Below, piece by piece: positions 36,601 to 44,374 of a stretch of DNA of 64,000 nt. The translations under genes were made by a program, and so were the position numbers. Below the pieces are notes generated by a model. That model was not told where the DNA came from. It worked only from the letters and a program-made list of their open reading frames with translations, and made no database searches. Source of the DNA: Podocnemis expansa (taxonomy: Eukaryota > Chordata > Testudines > Podocnemididae); NCBI GenBank assembly GCA_007922195.1, contig ML681997.1:13516912-13580911 (forward strand), read 5' to 3'. Within the stretch, counting starts at the first letter, position 1, and each line of letters begins with the position of its first letter.

Positions 36601-39600
36601 CTTAAATTACATTAGTGGATGAGCAGGTGAATGAGTCTTTGATGGAGCAGCTGGCTTCATTAGGTCCTATGATGGTGTCTTTTGTGCAGATATATGGACA
36701 AAGTTGGCAACGTGATTTGTTGCAGGGATACGTGCCTGCTTTAATGTTTCTGTTGTTAGGTCTGTAGTTGCTGGTATCTGTTTAAGATTCGGGGGCTGCA
36801 TGTAGGCGAAGAGAGGTCTGTCTCCCAAGGCTTGAGAGAGTGAGGGATCATCTTTTAAAACAGGCTGTACATCCTTAATGATCTATTGTAAAGGTCTGCC
36901 TTGGGGGTTGTTCGTGGTGAACAGTGGCGCTCTATTGTTTTCTTTTTTGTTCCTCTCCTGCAGTAGTTGAATGAACTACGCAGAAGAATAAATGGGCATA
37001 AAACTGACATCAGAAATCACACCACCAAAAAAAACCCAGTTGCTGAGCATTTCCATCTTTCTAATCACTCCACTGATGAGTTGTTAATGACTATCCTCAA
37101 GAAAATCAGTGGAAAATCAAGACTTCAAAGAGAAACAGTTGAAATTGAATTAATATGCAAATTAGATTGTGTGAAAGCAGGATTGAATTGTGACTATGGC
37201 TTCTTTTCCCATTATAACAGATAATCTGACTTCACCCTCCTCTCTGTGCTGTTTCCCAGCGTTTGCATATATGCTGTAGAGAGACTCTGAAGTTCAAACC
37301 AGAGAGCAGGGTAAGAACAGTTAGTGGCTATACTGGGGTTTTCCTTTCCACGCAGGTGGCTTAACATGGGTTCAGCTACAAGCACGGAGTATTCAGTGAG
37401 TGATGTGTAACCTGATTCACGGGGATCACAGTGCCGCTTACGTTTGGCACCCACAATCAGCAGTGTGAGAAGTGACTCAACTGCCCTGCAGCTATTGCAT
37501 ACAATGTGATGGTGGTAAACATCAGCTTAGGTCCCCAATATTGTTTGGGATGTGGGTTTCGTTACAAGACCATTCCCTAACTGGAAAGAGGGCATAAAGA
37601 AAAAGGTGGTGTGGGGGGACAGATCAGGTAAAAAGAGGGTAAAGCAGGCAGGTGTGGAGTGAGGCAGCACTGAAGAGAATGTGAGGCATAGGCTGCAGAG
37701 CAGGGGGATAGGCTATGGGGTCACCGTTTTGAAGCCGGTACGGAGACAATAATGTTGCCACCTGACTGGTTTTTTACTCTCGCTGGTTGCCAGAGAGACA
37801 GAGACATAATCTTCTGGGTTTTGGCTGTACATACATGCAGCTGTGTGCAAGGGGATCTCAGAAAAAGTGGCTGTGCATGTCACAGCTGGGAGTGCACCAT
37901 AACTGGTACCAAGGTCTCCATCTGCATACCACCTGCCTGGCCTTCCCCTGACAGCTGCCGAAACCACGCATGTGCTCTTAGTGCTGATGTAACCCATGTA
38001 CCTAAAAAGGAACTACATCTCTTTTAGGGACCTCTTAAGGCTGGGTTATGTTGCTGGGCAGATTTGGCTGTCCGGGTCCAGAACTTCCTAGAAATAGGGA
38101 GTGGTAGCATTTTGAGCATGCACCACAAGGGTTGCTGTAGTTGCTGTGGTCAGAAGCCAGAGAGCAGCAGCCCTGACAGCAGCACCTACAAAGAGCTGCA
38201 GTGAGAAGAGACCATGTGCTCAGAGTGTGTGACTGGGGGGGAACTGAGCCGGGAGTGGACCGCAAAATGTTTTCTCCCTGCAGTGGAGCATTTTGCAGCA
38301 GAGTTTTTCTCCCATATGACTGCTGACTGGTGAACCAGTAAACTGACTGCTTGGTTCTGGTTGCAGAGGAGAAAGAAAGGACTGCATGGATTCCTACTGA
38401 CAAATCCTGCAGACAAAGAAGAGGAATTGCTGCTTCTTTCCACTCAAGCCTCAGGACGCGAACAGAGACTGCAACTAAGATATAGCTGATGTAAGGTAGG
38501 TCTAGAACCACAGCACTTCTTGTGCTGTCTACCTGAAAAGGGGGGCAGCTAATGCGCATGGGTCCTGTATTAGCATGAGCACAAAGAGCACAGTTAGGTA
38601 TTAGCATAGTGGGTGTAGGGCAGGAACGTTGCTGCTGCTGAATAAGACCCGCGGCATGCCCCCAGGCCACGATCTCGTGCTCCAGCCTGATTTTTTGTCA
38701 GGCTTCTGCTCAGGAGCGTTGCTGGTGCTGGGCACACGGGGCACGGCTGGGGATCCGTGGCTCAGCTGCCTGCAGCTGTGGCGGCCCCATCCCCAGCCGG
38801 GGACATGGCCTCCTGGCAGAGGGCGTGGCCCGTTACATGCTTGGTCTTCACACCATCCTTTGGCAGAAGTTTCACAGTTTGACTGTGCACTGTGTGAAGA
38901 AACATTTTCTTTTTAAAGCTGCTGCCTAGTAATTTTATTTAGTGACCCCTAGGTTTTGCATTATGAGAAGTAAATAACACTTCCTTATTTACTTTCTCCA
39001 TACCACTTCTGACTTTATAGACATCTACCGTATCCCTGCTTAAGCATCTCTTTTCCAAACTGAAAAGTCCAAGTCTTACTTATCGCTCTTGAGATGGAAG
39101 CTGTTCCATGTCACTGATCATTTTAGTTGCCCTCTTCTGTACCTTTTCCAATTCCAATAGATCTCGTTTGAGATGGAGCAACACAGTATTCAATATGTGG
39201 GTGTATCATGGATTTATACAAAGGCAATATATTTTTTCCCTTATTATCTATCCTTTTCCTAATGATTGCCAACATTCTGTAAGCTTTCTTGACTGCAGCT
39301 ATGTGCTGTGTGGATGAGCTCAGAGAATTATCTACAATGATCCAAGATCTCCTTCTTGAGTAGTAACAGCTAATTATACGTCATTTTATATGGTGGGATT
39401 ATGTTTCCCAAAGTGTATTGCTTCACATTTATCAACATTGCATTTCATCTGCTATTTTGTTCTTCAGCCACCCAATTCTGTAAGATCCTTTTGTAACTGT
39501 TCGTACTCTGCTTTGGACATAACTATTTGAAGTAATTGTGTATCAGTTACAGATGCTGCCACCTCACTCTACGCCTTTCTCCAGGTCATTTGTGAATATG

Positions 39601-42600
39601 TTGAACAGTACTGTTTCCAGTACAGATCCCTGGGGAACACCACTATTTAACTTTCTCCATTCTGGAAACTGACCACTTACTCCTACCCTTTGTTCATTCA
39701 TTCATTCAGATCTTCCCTGTGATTCCATGACCACTTATTTTGCTTCAGAGTCATTGGTGAGGGACCTCGTCAAAGTCTTTCTGAAAACCTAAGTACTCTA
39801 TATTCACTGGATCACCCTTCTCCTCATACTTGTTGACCCTCTCATGGAATTCTAGTAGATTAACGAAGTGTGATTTCCCATTATATAAATCATATCAAGC
39901 CTTCCCAACAAATCATATTCATCTAGGTGTCTGATTATTCTGTTCTTTACTATAGTTTCAACTAATTTGCTGGGTACTGACTTACCAGCTTGTAATTGCC
40001 AGGCTCACCTCTGGAGCCTTTTATAAAAATTTGCATCATGTTAGCTACCCTCCAGTCATCTGGTACAGAAGTTGATTTAAATGATAGGTTACAGACCACG
40101 GTTAGTAGTGTTGCAGTTTCACATTGAGTTCCTTCAGAACTCTTGAGTGGATGCCATCTGGTCCCAGTGTCTTATTGCTGTTTAATTTATCTATTTGTGT
40201 CAAAGCCTCCTTTAACGGCACCTCAATCTGGGATAGTTCCCTAGATTTTTCACCTAAGACAAATGTCTCAAGTTTGGGAATCTCCCTCATATCCTCAAAT
40301 AACACTGGTTATTTCGAAATAAAAGATATTTGGTCCACATGACGTTTTTCTTATTTCAAAAGGACAGATCCCATCCTTTCGAAATAAGAACAGTTGTTTC
40401 AAAACAGATTAAACCCAGATTGTTTTGAAATGGCTGTTATTTCAAAATGGTTATTTCAAAATAAGGCCGTTTGGACAACTGTTTCAAAACAACATGTCCA
40501 AATGGCTTTATTTCAAAATAACCATTTTGAAATAACAGCCGTTTCGATAGCAGGCTTTCCCTTAATTTGAATTAACATTTTGTTAATTCGAATGAACTTA
40601 TTTTGAAATAAGGACTTTATTTTGCAATAACTCATTTCGAAATCCTTATTTCGAAATAACGATGTGTGTGTAGACATAGCCCTTGAGTCTTTAGTATCTC
40701 AATCATTCAGTGGCCCCAGTGATTGTTCAGCAAGCTTTCTCCTTCTGACTTTTTTTTTTTTTTTTTTTTTTGCTGTTACTTCTTGAGTTCTTGACTACCT
40801 GTTCTTCAAGTTCCTTTTTGGCCTCCCTAGTTATATTGTTACACTTTACTTGCCACTTTTACACTTTTCTTTCTTTTTTCCTTAATGCTATTTAACTTCT
40901 GCTTCTTAAAGGATGCCTTTTTTGCCTCCAGCTGCTTTTCTTAACTTTGCTGGTTAGCCACAGTGGCACTTTTCTCATCCTCTGTGACTTTTAATTTGGG
41001 ATTACAACAGACTGTGGCAGAGCCTACCCCGCCCCAGATGCCTCAACTACAAGAAGCAATAATTCACAGGCCCCACAGGTCGGGTGGCTGAATAACGCCA
41101 AGCCTGAGGAGGCTAAAGGGCCAATTAAAAACAGCTGCTCCTGCCAGAGGAAACTGGGAAGATGAGCAGATGTGGGGCATGGCCAGAGATAGGGGTTGGA
41201 GCTTGGCAGCCACTTTGTGGTAGAGCCAGGAAGGGCAAGGCACTCAGCACCCAGGGCCAGAAGGCCTGATCTCTTTATGGGAAATGGGTTTGCACACTGT
41301 AAATAAATAGTATGGGTGTCTGCACCAAGGAGAAGAGTGAGTCTTTCATGGGCAAAGGCACAGGGACAGCTGCACACGGCTAGATGGATATGCATTTAAA
41401 TTGAGCCTCGATTATAGTGACTGTGCGAGGTTTCCATGCAGTTTGCAGGGATGTCATTTTTGGCGCTGTACTTTTTCATTCCTTATGTTTGTGTAGTTCT
41501 CTTTTTTAAATTAAATGCTATTGTAGTGGGCTGTTTTGGTATTTCCCCCACAACACAGATGTTACACTTTATTATGTTATAGTCAGATGTTACCAAGTGG
41601 TTCAACTACATTTACTTCCTCGACCAGATCCTGTGCTCCACTTACAACTAAATCAAGAATTGCCTTTTCTCTTGTGGGGAAGTCCAAGACTGCTGTTTCA
41701 AGAGGAAGTGATTTAAGGCATCAATAAACTTTATCTCCACATCCCATCCTGAGCTGACATGTACCCAGTCAATATGGGAATGGTTAAAATCCCTCACTAT
41801 TATTTACAGCTTGTTTGGTGTTTTTTGTATAACCTCCCAGAGCGTTTCACAGTCATTATCCCCATCCTGGTCAGGTGATTGGTAGCATATCCCTCCTGCT
41901 ATAGTTTTATCATTCAAGCATGGAATTACAATCCCTAGTTTTTCTGTGGCATGGTTTGGTTCATTTAAGATTTTTTATTTCATTTGACTTTATGATTTCT
42001 TTCACAGATAATGCCACTCTTCCGTCAGGACAACCTATTCTGTCCTTCTGATGTATTTTGTATCCTAGTATTACTGTATTCCATTGATTGTCCTCATTCC
42101 ACCAAGTTTCTGAGATGTCTGTTGTATAAATATCCTCATCTGCGATGAGGCACTCAAGTTCACCCATCTTAGTATTTAGATTTCTAGCATTTGTATATAA
42201 GCTCTTATAAAATTGTCACCTTTTTAAATGTCTGCCATTATATGGGGTAATTGAATGGGTCTGTTTTTCCTTTGTTTCTCATCAGATCTTGTCCATTTTT
42301 TATTTCCATTCTGGCCTCCTCAAGTAGGATATAGAGAATCTCTGTTAATAGACCCTTCCCTAAGGGATGTCTATGTCCAAACCACATACTCCTCTGAACC
42401 TGTCAACTTTCCCCCAGTTCTATGTTTAAAAACTACTCTACGACATTTTTAATTTTTCGTGCCAGCAATCCAATTCTATTTTGGTTTGGATGGAATGCAT
42501 CCTTCCTGTATAGACCCCCCCACCCTTTCCCAAAAGATTCCCCAGTTCCTAATTCATCTAAACCTCTTCTCCTAACTACACCTTTATTTCTTCCACACAT

Positions 42601-44193
42601 TGAGACCCTGCAGTTCTGCCTGTCTTTCTGGCCCTGCACATGGAACATGAAGTTTTTCGGAGAATGTTACCGTAAAGGTCTGGATTCCAATCTCTGACTT
42701 AGTAGCCTAAATTTGGCCTCTAGGACCTCTCTCCTATCCTTCCCTATGTTATTTGTACCTACATTTACCATGACCACTGGCTCCTGCACAGGTGTGCAGT
42801 CAGGCCTGAGCAAGTGTGCCACAGAATCTTTAGGAAAATACTACTCAAAGAGTGGATTGGCAAATGAATATTCATGAGTTCATTTGGAAGCTATATAGTG
42901 CCTCAAAATAATTAAAGGTATCAAGGTGTGCCACGACAGAGAAAAAGTTGGGAACTACTGGTCTAGATGTCTCAAGAGATCCTCATATGTCACACCCCAG
43001 GAGGCAAGTCACCATGAAGTTCTCCCAATCATCACAAACCCATCTATCTATGTGTCTAATGATAAGGTCCCCTGCTATTATTGCTGTTATTTTCCTAATA
43101 ACTGGAAGTCCCTCCCCTCGGATTTGTATCCTCAAGGGGAAAGGATACCATATCATCATCTGGAAGGAGGGTCCCAACTACAGTATTGCTTCCCACTGTT
43201 CATTTGATGTTCTCCTTCCCTGAGACTTTTATCCTCAACAGTACAGAAGCTGTCATACTATGAGTAGGACAATTCTACGGTGCCCCAGAAGGTCTCATCT
43301 ATGCCCCTCTGTCTCCTTAGCTCCTCCAATTCAACTAGCTGGGTCTCCAAAGCCCGTATTTGGTTTCTCAGGATCACAGCTCCTTGTACTAAATGCACAC
43401 GTATGCCATCCGCCCATAGGGCAGCTAATCAGACATGTTCCATTCAGTGCCTTGTTATATGCGCTGACAGATCCATCATGCCTTAGTATCTAGAATTTGC
43501 AAAAGTGATAAATAACATTTTATGTTTCACTTCTCTTTTCCAGTAACGGTTACCAAATGGGTTTGAATAGCAGCATGGCTCTTTCACATAGTTTCATGAA
43601 GAGCCTCTCACTTGCCATAAGAAAGAGATGGAATAAAAAGCCCATTTAGTTCTAATTAAGAAAGTTTGTGAACCACTGACTATGGGGTATTGTAGTGGAT
43701 GTGGTGCCACAGGTTAATTTTCAAGAAAAGCAAACACTGTAGAATCAAACAGAACTCTTAAAAGAAAAGCAGCGAGCGTAGAGCAATAAGGAACCACAAC
43801 TTATTAATAGCTTTGTTTGCCTTTGCTGGACTTTAGTCTACGCACAGCTGGCAGAGTGCAAAGAAAAAAATTTTTGTTTAATTTTGCTTCTCAGATTTCA
43901 GCAGATAGGCTAATACTAGGCTATCTGGATATACATAGGTCAGGGCATTTAATCATCATATAGCAGTGGGATGGTGTTTTCTCCACAGAAATCCCTTTCT
44001 GTGATGTTGTATTAGAGGATTATTAAGTAGAAACAAGCAAAAGACCCTCAATTTGGGCTTCTTCTGAGTCTTTTTGCTTCAACATGCTCCCCAGTAGCTG
44101 TTTTATGTGCCTCAGATGCGCAAGGTGCATTCATCACCCTGTTTCTAAAAAGTATAAGAGGATAGCATAATAATTCAAAGTCCTACTCACCAT
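18440..44193 (-). CDS. PLD4: PLD4, phospholipase D family member 4 (whole gene span, 11 exons)
   Basis: Type II membrane protein of the PLD3/PLD4 family, known as an endolysosomal 5'-3' exonuclease that degrades single-stranded nucleic acid and limits TLR signalling. Joining the exons listed below gives about 516 codons (human PLD4 is 506 residues) with every junction in phase. Order seen: ~31-residue basic cytoplasmic start, one membrane segment ([19 protein letters not shown]), lumenal stalk, first HKD motif HSKFWIVD followed by GSANMDWRS, then the [10 protein letters not shown] block, second HKD motif HNKYMVTD followed by IGTSNWS, and the ending FERDWNSKY. Several N-x-S/T sites fit a lumenal glycoprotein. 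The gene converges with AHNAK2 and lies downstream of CEP170B on the same strand, as in human. PLD3 is the alternative name; [13 protein letters not shown] and synteny favour PLD4. Confidence 0.93.
18963..19326. mobile_element. Harbinger-like MITE, complete, in PLD4 intron
   Basis: TIRs GGCTGTGTTCACACAG and CTGTGTGGGAACACAGCC are flanked by TAA on both sides (18960-18962 and 19327-19329), the TWA-type duplication of PIF/Harbinger elements. The interior is a chain of palindromes built on TTATTTCGAAATAA and GTTGTTTCGAAACAAC. No coding capacity. Confidence 0.8.
19983..20106 (-). mobile_element. tRNA-headed SINE with CR1-like tail (tortoise Pol III SINE type)
   Basis: On the minus strand: A-box-like TGGCTAACACC (20099-20089), B box GGTTCAATTCC (20063-20053), then GTTGGACTCGATGATCTCAT and a (TTTGA)n tail at 19988-20006. 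The tail resembles the CR1 3' end, the classic SINE/LINE tail sharing described for tortoise SINEs. Confidence 0.85.
20501..20597 (-). CDS. PLD4: PLD4 exon 10 (second HKD motif)
   Basis: 97 bp between acceptor ...catccag and donor gtaagt. Reads [18 protein letters not shown] then [14 protein letters not shown] and a split Gly. His and Lys of HxKxxxxD are present. Confidence 0.96.
20935..22071. mobile_element. hAT element with CAGTGGTTCCCAACC ends, in PLD4 intron
   Basis: Ends CAGTGGTTCCCAACC and GGCTGGGTACCACTG form TIRs over 1137 bp. The flanks are A-rich and give no clear 8-bp duplication. The interior is GC-rich with a C/A-rich tract at about 21440-21650 that throws up spurious open frames. 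Shorter relatives (GAATATTCATGA block) lie at 50406 and about 42790. Confidence 0.75.
22176..22292 (+). mobile_element. tRNA-headed SINE, plus orientation
   Basis: A-box-like TGGCTAGCACC (22185-22195), B-box-like GGTTTGAGCC (22221-22230), a G-run, then ATGGACTTGATGAGGTCCCT and TCTGATTCTATTCT. Same family as 19983-20106. Confidence 0.85.
22325..22375 (-). mobile_element. Penelope-derived repeat, hairpin fragment
   Basis: Minus strand reads CCGACAAAGTGGGTTGCAGCCCACAGAAGC in two overlapping parts: CCGACAAA (decayed CTGATGAA), hairpin GTGGG-TTGCAG-CCCAC, then AGAAGCTTATGCCCAAG. Fragment of the hammerhead-like unit. Confidence 0.6.
22380..22730. repeat. GC-rich repeat, probable MITE, unclassified
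   Basis: Rich in CCCAGC and GGGGCC words. It shares wording with 38640-38835 (GCGGCC, CCCAGCCGGGGA). No clear ends. Open frames in it are compositional. Confidence 0.45.
22957..23122 (-). CDS. PLD4: PLD4 exon 9
   Basis: 166 bp; acceptor tcctatag, donor gtaaga. Starts [19 protein letters not shown] and ends [11 protein letters not shown] in phase 0. Confidence 0.96.
23123..24119. other. PLD4 intron, nothing recognised
   Basis: Unique-looking intron sequence. Confidence 0.4.
24120..24341. mobile_element. hAT MITE with exact 8-bp target duplication
   Basis: Ends CAGGGGTCTCAAACTC and GAGTTTGAGACCTCTG are inverted; TCCTAGGC precedes (24112-24119) and follows (24342-24349). 222 bp, non-coding. 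Confidence 0.92.
24531..24929. mobile_element. hAT MITE, GC-rich, relative of 5891-6326
   Basis: Ends CAGGGCCATCC and GGATGGCCCTG; flanks TATGACAT (24523-24530) and TATGAATT (24930-24937) match at 6 of 8. Interior GC-rich frames are not genes. Confidence 0.8.
24960..25170. repeat. GC-rich repeat fragment
   Basis: Composition and words (CCAGCACAG, GGGCTGGCTGG) resemble the interiors of the GC-rich hAT MITEs at 24531 and 48599. No ends seen. Confidence 0.35.
25175..25314. mobile_element. Solo copy of the ATATCC-rich MITE
   Basis: 140 bp starting AGAGCCCTGCAAATATG, flanked by TTATTGCT at 25167-25174 and 25315-25322 (exact). It is the single-unit form of the dimer at 6979-7246, with the same TTTCTTGCAGATGCAGAT core. 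Confidence 0.88.
25783..26770 (-). pseudogene. CR1 3' tail fragment split by a hAT element
   Basis: CR1 tail words (minus strand of CATAGAAGATTAGGGTTGGA) at 25783-25830 continue at 26743 after the insertion (CAATCCCCAGTTGCAGATA). Confidence 0.75.
25831..26734. mobile_element. hAT element nested in the CR1 tail, exact target duplication
   Basis: Ends CAGTAGTGTCAAACTCACAG and AATTTGACACCTCTG; ATCTAGTC at 25823-25830 and 26735-26742. The 904-bp interior has no intact transposase. The host CR1 reads through when the insert is removed, which fixes both ends. Confidence 0.93.
27204..27461 (-). pseudogene. hAT transposase C-terminal remnant (dimerisation domain)
   Basis: 86 codons on the minus strand, ending at a TAA near 27204. 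The stretch [20 protein letters not shown] followed by [17 protein letters not shown] has the pattern of the hAT C-terminal dimerisation domain: S-x-FG-T-x-x-CE-x-L-S-x-MK then K-x-K-x-R-x-x-L-x-D-x-H-L, as in GTF2IRD2/ZBED-like transposases. The N-terminal BED and catalytic DDE parts are absent. A hAT-like left end (CAAGGGTGGCCAAAGTTATG) starts at 26967; I could not find the right end. Confidence 0.75.
28140..28303 (+). pseudogene. CR1 3' end fragment
   Basis: Plus-strand CR1: GGGAGGTTGTGGAATCCCC and CTGGACTCAATGACACCTTC match the end of ORF2 and the 3' tail of the element at 61100-61250. Confidence 0.8.
28303..29065. mobile_element. Penelope-derived repeats, inverted pair, interrupted by a MITE
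   Basis: 28303-28440 is a minus-oriented copy: CTGATGA at 28396-28390, hairpin GTGGGA/TCCCAC at 28388-28371. 28441-28591 is a plus-oriented copy with GTGGGATTTTCTCTCATGAAAGC at 28537-28560. The plus copy resumes after the MITE at 28995 with TAAGTGCCACTAGACCCCTT and ACTAACACGGCTTCCCC. Confidence 0.75.
28592..28994. mobile_element. Harbinger-like palindromic MITE inside a Penelope repeat
   Basis: GGCTATGTCTAGACTAG at the left and GTGTAGTCATAGCC at the right; interior chains of TTAGTTCAAACTAA. Left flank is TAA; the right TAA lies 2 bp off (TCTAAG), so the duplication is imperfect. The interrupted host word TTAGTCTTTAAGTGCCAC marks the site. Confidence 0.75.
29326..29465 (-). CDS. PLD4: PLD4 exon 8
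   Basis: 140 bp; acceptor tgcag, donor gtagga. Starts [19 protein letters not shown] and ends [12 protein letters not shown] plus two bases that complete Lys with exon 9. Confidence 0.95.
29466..30177. other. PLD4 intron, nothing recognised
   Basis: Unique-looking sequence. Confidence 0.4.
30178..30378 (-). CDS. PLD4: PLD4 exon 7
   Basis: 201 bp, phase 0 at both ends; acceptor ctctgcag, donor gtgagc. Starts [19 protein letters not shown]; ends LTTVYFS. Confidence 0.96.
30631..30758 (-). CDS. PLD4: PLD4 exon 6 (first HKD motif)
   Basis: 128 bp. Contains [15 protein letters not shown] with His, Lys and Asp of HxKxxxxD in place, then [14 protein letters not shown]. Acceptor ttcttag, donor gtcagc. 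Confidence 0.97.
31156..31276 (-). CDS. PLD4: PLD4 exon 5
   Basis: 121 bp; acceptor tatacag, donor gtaact. Reads [20 protein letters not shown], ending NVLEKK plus one base of Gly. Confidence 0.94.
31668..32005. mobile_element. Harbinger-like palindromic MITE in PLD4 intron
   Basis: Starts near CTGTCTACACTAGAC, ends near CCTAGTTTAGAAATACCC, with palindromic TTAATTCGAACTAA-type words between. The flanking 31320-31660 and 32006-32340 hold nothing I recognise. Confidence 0.65.
32349..32532 (-). CDS. PLD4: PLD4 exon 4
   Basis: 184 bp; acceptor ttgcag, donor gtaaga. Starts [19 protein letters not shown], ends SSSEK; includes the ASFYWTL block conserved in PLD3/PLD4. Confidence 0.95.
32877..33079 (-). 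CDS. PLD4: PLD4 exon 3 (transmembrane segment)
   Basis: 203 bp; acceptor tttcag, donor gtaagc. Begins with the membrane segment [19 protein letters not shown], continues into a polar stalk and ends RCNDSC plus two bases. A second AG six bases upstream (ttctag) is an alternative in-frame acceptor. Confidence 0.93.
33490..33735. mobile_element. Harbinger-like palindromic MITE, right end unclear
   Basis: Starts GGGTGTGTCCACACGAG; interior TTATTTCGAAATAA words as in 18963-19326. The right terminal repeat is not seen. GC-richer sequence follows to 33845. Confidence 0.6.
34446..34902. mobile_element. hAT MITE in PLD4 intron 2
   Basis: Ends TAGGGATGGGCAAACT and AGTTTGCCCACCTCTG; flanks CTTTAAAA (34438-34445) and CTCTAAAA (34903-34910), 7 of 8. 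Interior is GC-rich and non-coding. Confidence 0.85.
35273..35362 (-). CDS. PLD4: PLD4 exon 2
   Basis: 90 bp, phase 0 at both ends; acceptor tttttcag, donor gtaagt. Encodes the basic cytoplasmic stretch [20 protein letters not shown] to GSRA. It has no ATG, so the start codon must lie in an upstream exon. Confidence 0.85.
35363..36059. other. PLD4 intron 1, proximal part
   Basis: Mostly unique. 35741-35830 (TTGCAAGCTCTTCAAGGCAG) looks like an old interspersed repeat; class unknown. Confidence 0.35.
36060..36965 (-). pseudogene. Penelope-like element, 3' half with GIY-YIG endonuclease remnant
   Basis: Minus-strand frame 36290-36595 reads [17 protein letters not shown] then [13 protein letters not shown] and [10 protein letters not shown]. 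This is the GIY-YIG endonuclease core of Penelope-like retroelements (YIG, then R-x-R-x-N-x-H). Upstream in frame sits the Cys linker [12 protein letters not shown], with one stop (TAA) before the YIG block, and further up remnants [10 protein letters not shown] and [11 protein letters not shown]. The 3' part (36060-36200) carries the hammerhead-like unit: CTGATGA at 36137-36131, hairpin at 36129-36113. The element lacks the reverse transcriptase. Confidence 0.85.
36967..37290 (+). pseudogene. Penelope-like element, second copy in opposite orientation
   Basis: Plus frame 36967-37224 repeats the same endonuclease C-terminus ([42 protein letters not shown]), then its 3' tail. The copy abuts the minus-strand copy head to head at 36965/36967; the YIG part is missing. 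Confidence 0.85.
37291..37986. other. PLD4 intron 1, nothing recognised
   Basis: No element identified. A 94-codon minus frame at 37713-37997 has no recognisable motif. Confidence 0.35.
37987..38487 (+). repeat. LTR-like repeat, short copy
   Basis: Matches 8334-8810 from TGTAAC through CAGAGACTGCAACT; sequence diverges after 38487. Frames on the minus strand here are repeat artefacts. Confidence 0.5.
38620..38836. repeat. GC-rich MITE-like insert
   Basis: GC-rich block (CCCAGCCGGGGACATGG) lying at the 3' end of the LINE that starts at 38837. Related in wording to 22380-22730. Confidence 0.4.
40306..40682. mobile_element. Harbinger-like palindromic MITE inside the LINE
   Basis: TTATTTCGAAATAA-type palindromes throughout; right end GTGTAGACATAGCC. 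The left terminal repeat is missing, so it is 5' truncated or diverged. LINE sequence flanks both sides. Confidence 0.7.
40750..40771. repeat. Poly-T tract (22 T)
   Basis: Uninterrupted run of T within the decayed LINE. Confidence 0.95.
42790..42960. mobile_element. hAT MITE fragment, family of 20935 and 50406
   Basis: Shares CAGGCCTGAGCA, GAATATTCATGAGTTCATTT and ATAATTAAAGG with 50406-50609 and ends AGTTGGGAACTACTGG. The left end is degenerate. It splits the LINE between GGCTCCTGCA and TCTAGATGTCTC. Confidence 0.7.
43491..44184. other. PLD4 intron 1, distal part
   Basis: Unique-looking AT-rich sequence; nothing recognised. Confidence 0.4.
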
Positions 44194-44374
44194 CTTGGGA
44201 GATCACCTGCTGTGAAAACACGCTGCCCTGCCCGAGGTTCACAAAGCCGCTGCCTGAGCTTCTCCGGCTGAGGCTCAGACAGCTGCAGTTATGGCAGCCA
44301 CCGGACACAAACTCCCAAGGTAGCTGCCTCCCCCCACTTTCACATTTGCTCTCTGCTGTAGGCAGCTTCCCCAT
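44191..44374 (-). CDS. PLD4: PLD4 exon 1: 5' UTR with start ATG as last codon (coding 44193-44191)
   Basis: The minus strand reads CTCCCAAGATG followed by a strong donor gtgagtagg at 44190. ATG is the last codon of the exon and so joins in phase 0 to exon 2, which lacks a start. The segment is GC-richer than its surroundings, as a first exon often is. The upper boundary given (44374) is only the first base of an upstream ATG in another frame that overlaps the main start; the true transcription start is unknown. Inferred, not proven: another exon between 35.4 and 44.2 kb could supply the start. Confidence 0.55.

Larger units (their letters stand above)
38837..43490 (-). pseudogene. L3/CR1-like LINE, near full length but decayed
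   Basis: In minus-strand order: coiled-coil-like ORF1 start ([15 protein letters not shown]) at about 43300-43340; ORF1 SGNH-esterase-type segment at 42983-43177 ([17 protein letters not shown]); APE endonuclease piece at 41961-42167 ([26 protein letters not shown]); reverse-transcriptase start at 40102-40305 ([20 protein letters not shown]); ORF2 C-terminus about 39050-39200; 3' end near 38837 ([14 protein letters not shown]). Frames are broken throughout, and a MITE (40306-40682) and a hAT piece (~42790-42960) are inserted. Confidence 0.85.

Noticed and set aside
38035..38670. 211-codon minus-strand frame, long for this region
   Set aside because: Covers the LTR-like repeat; the homologous copy at 8334 has stops in this frame and no domain is visible.
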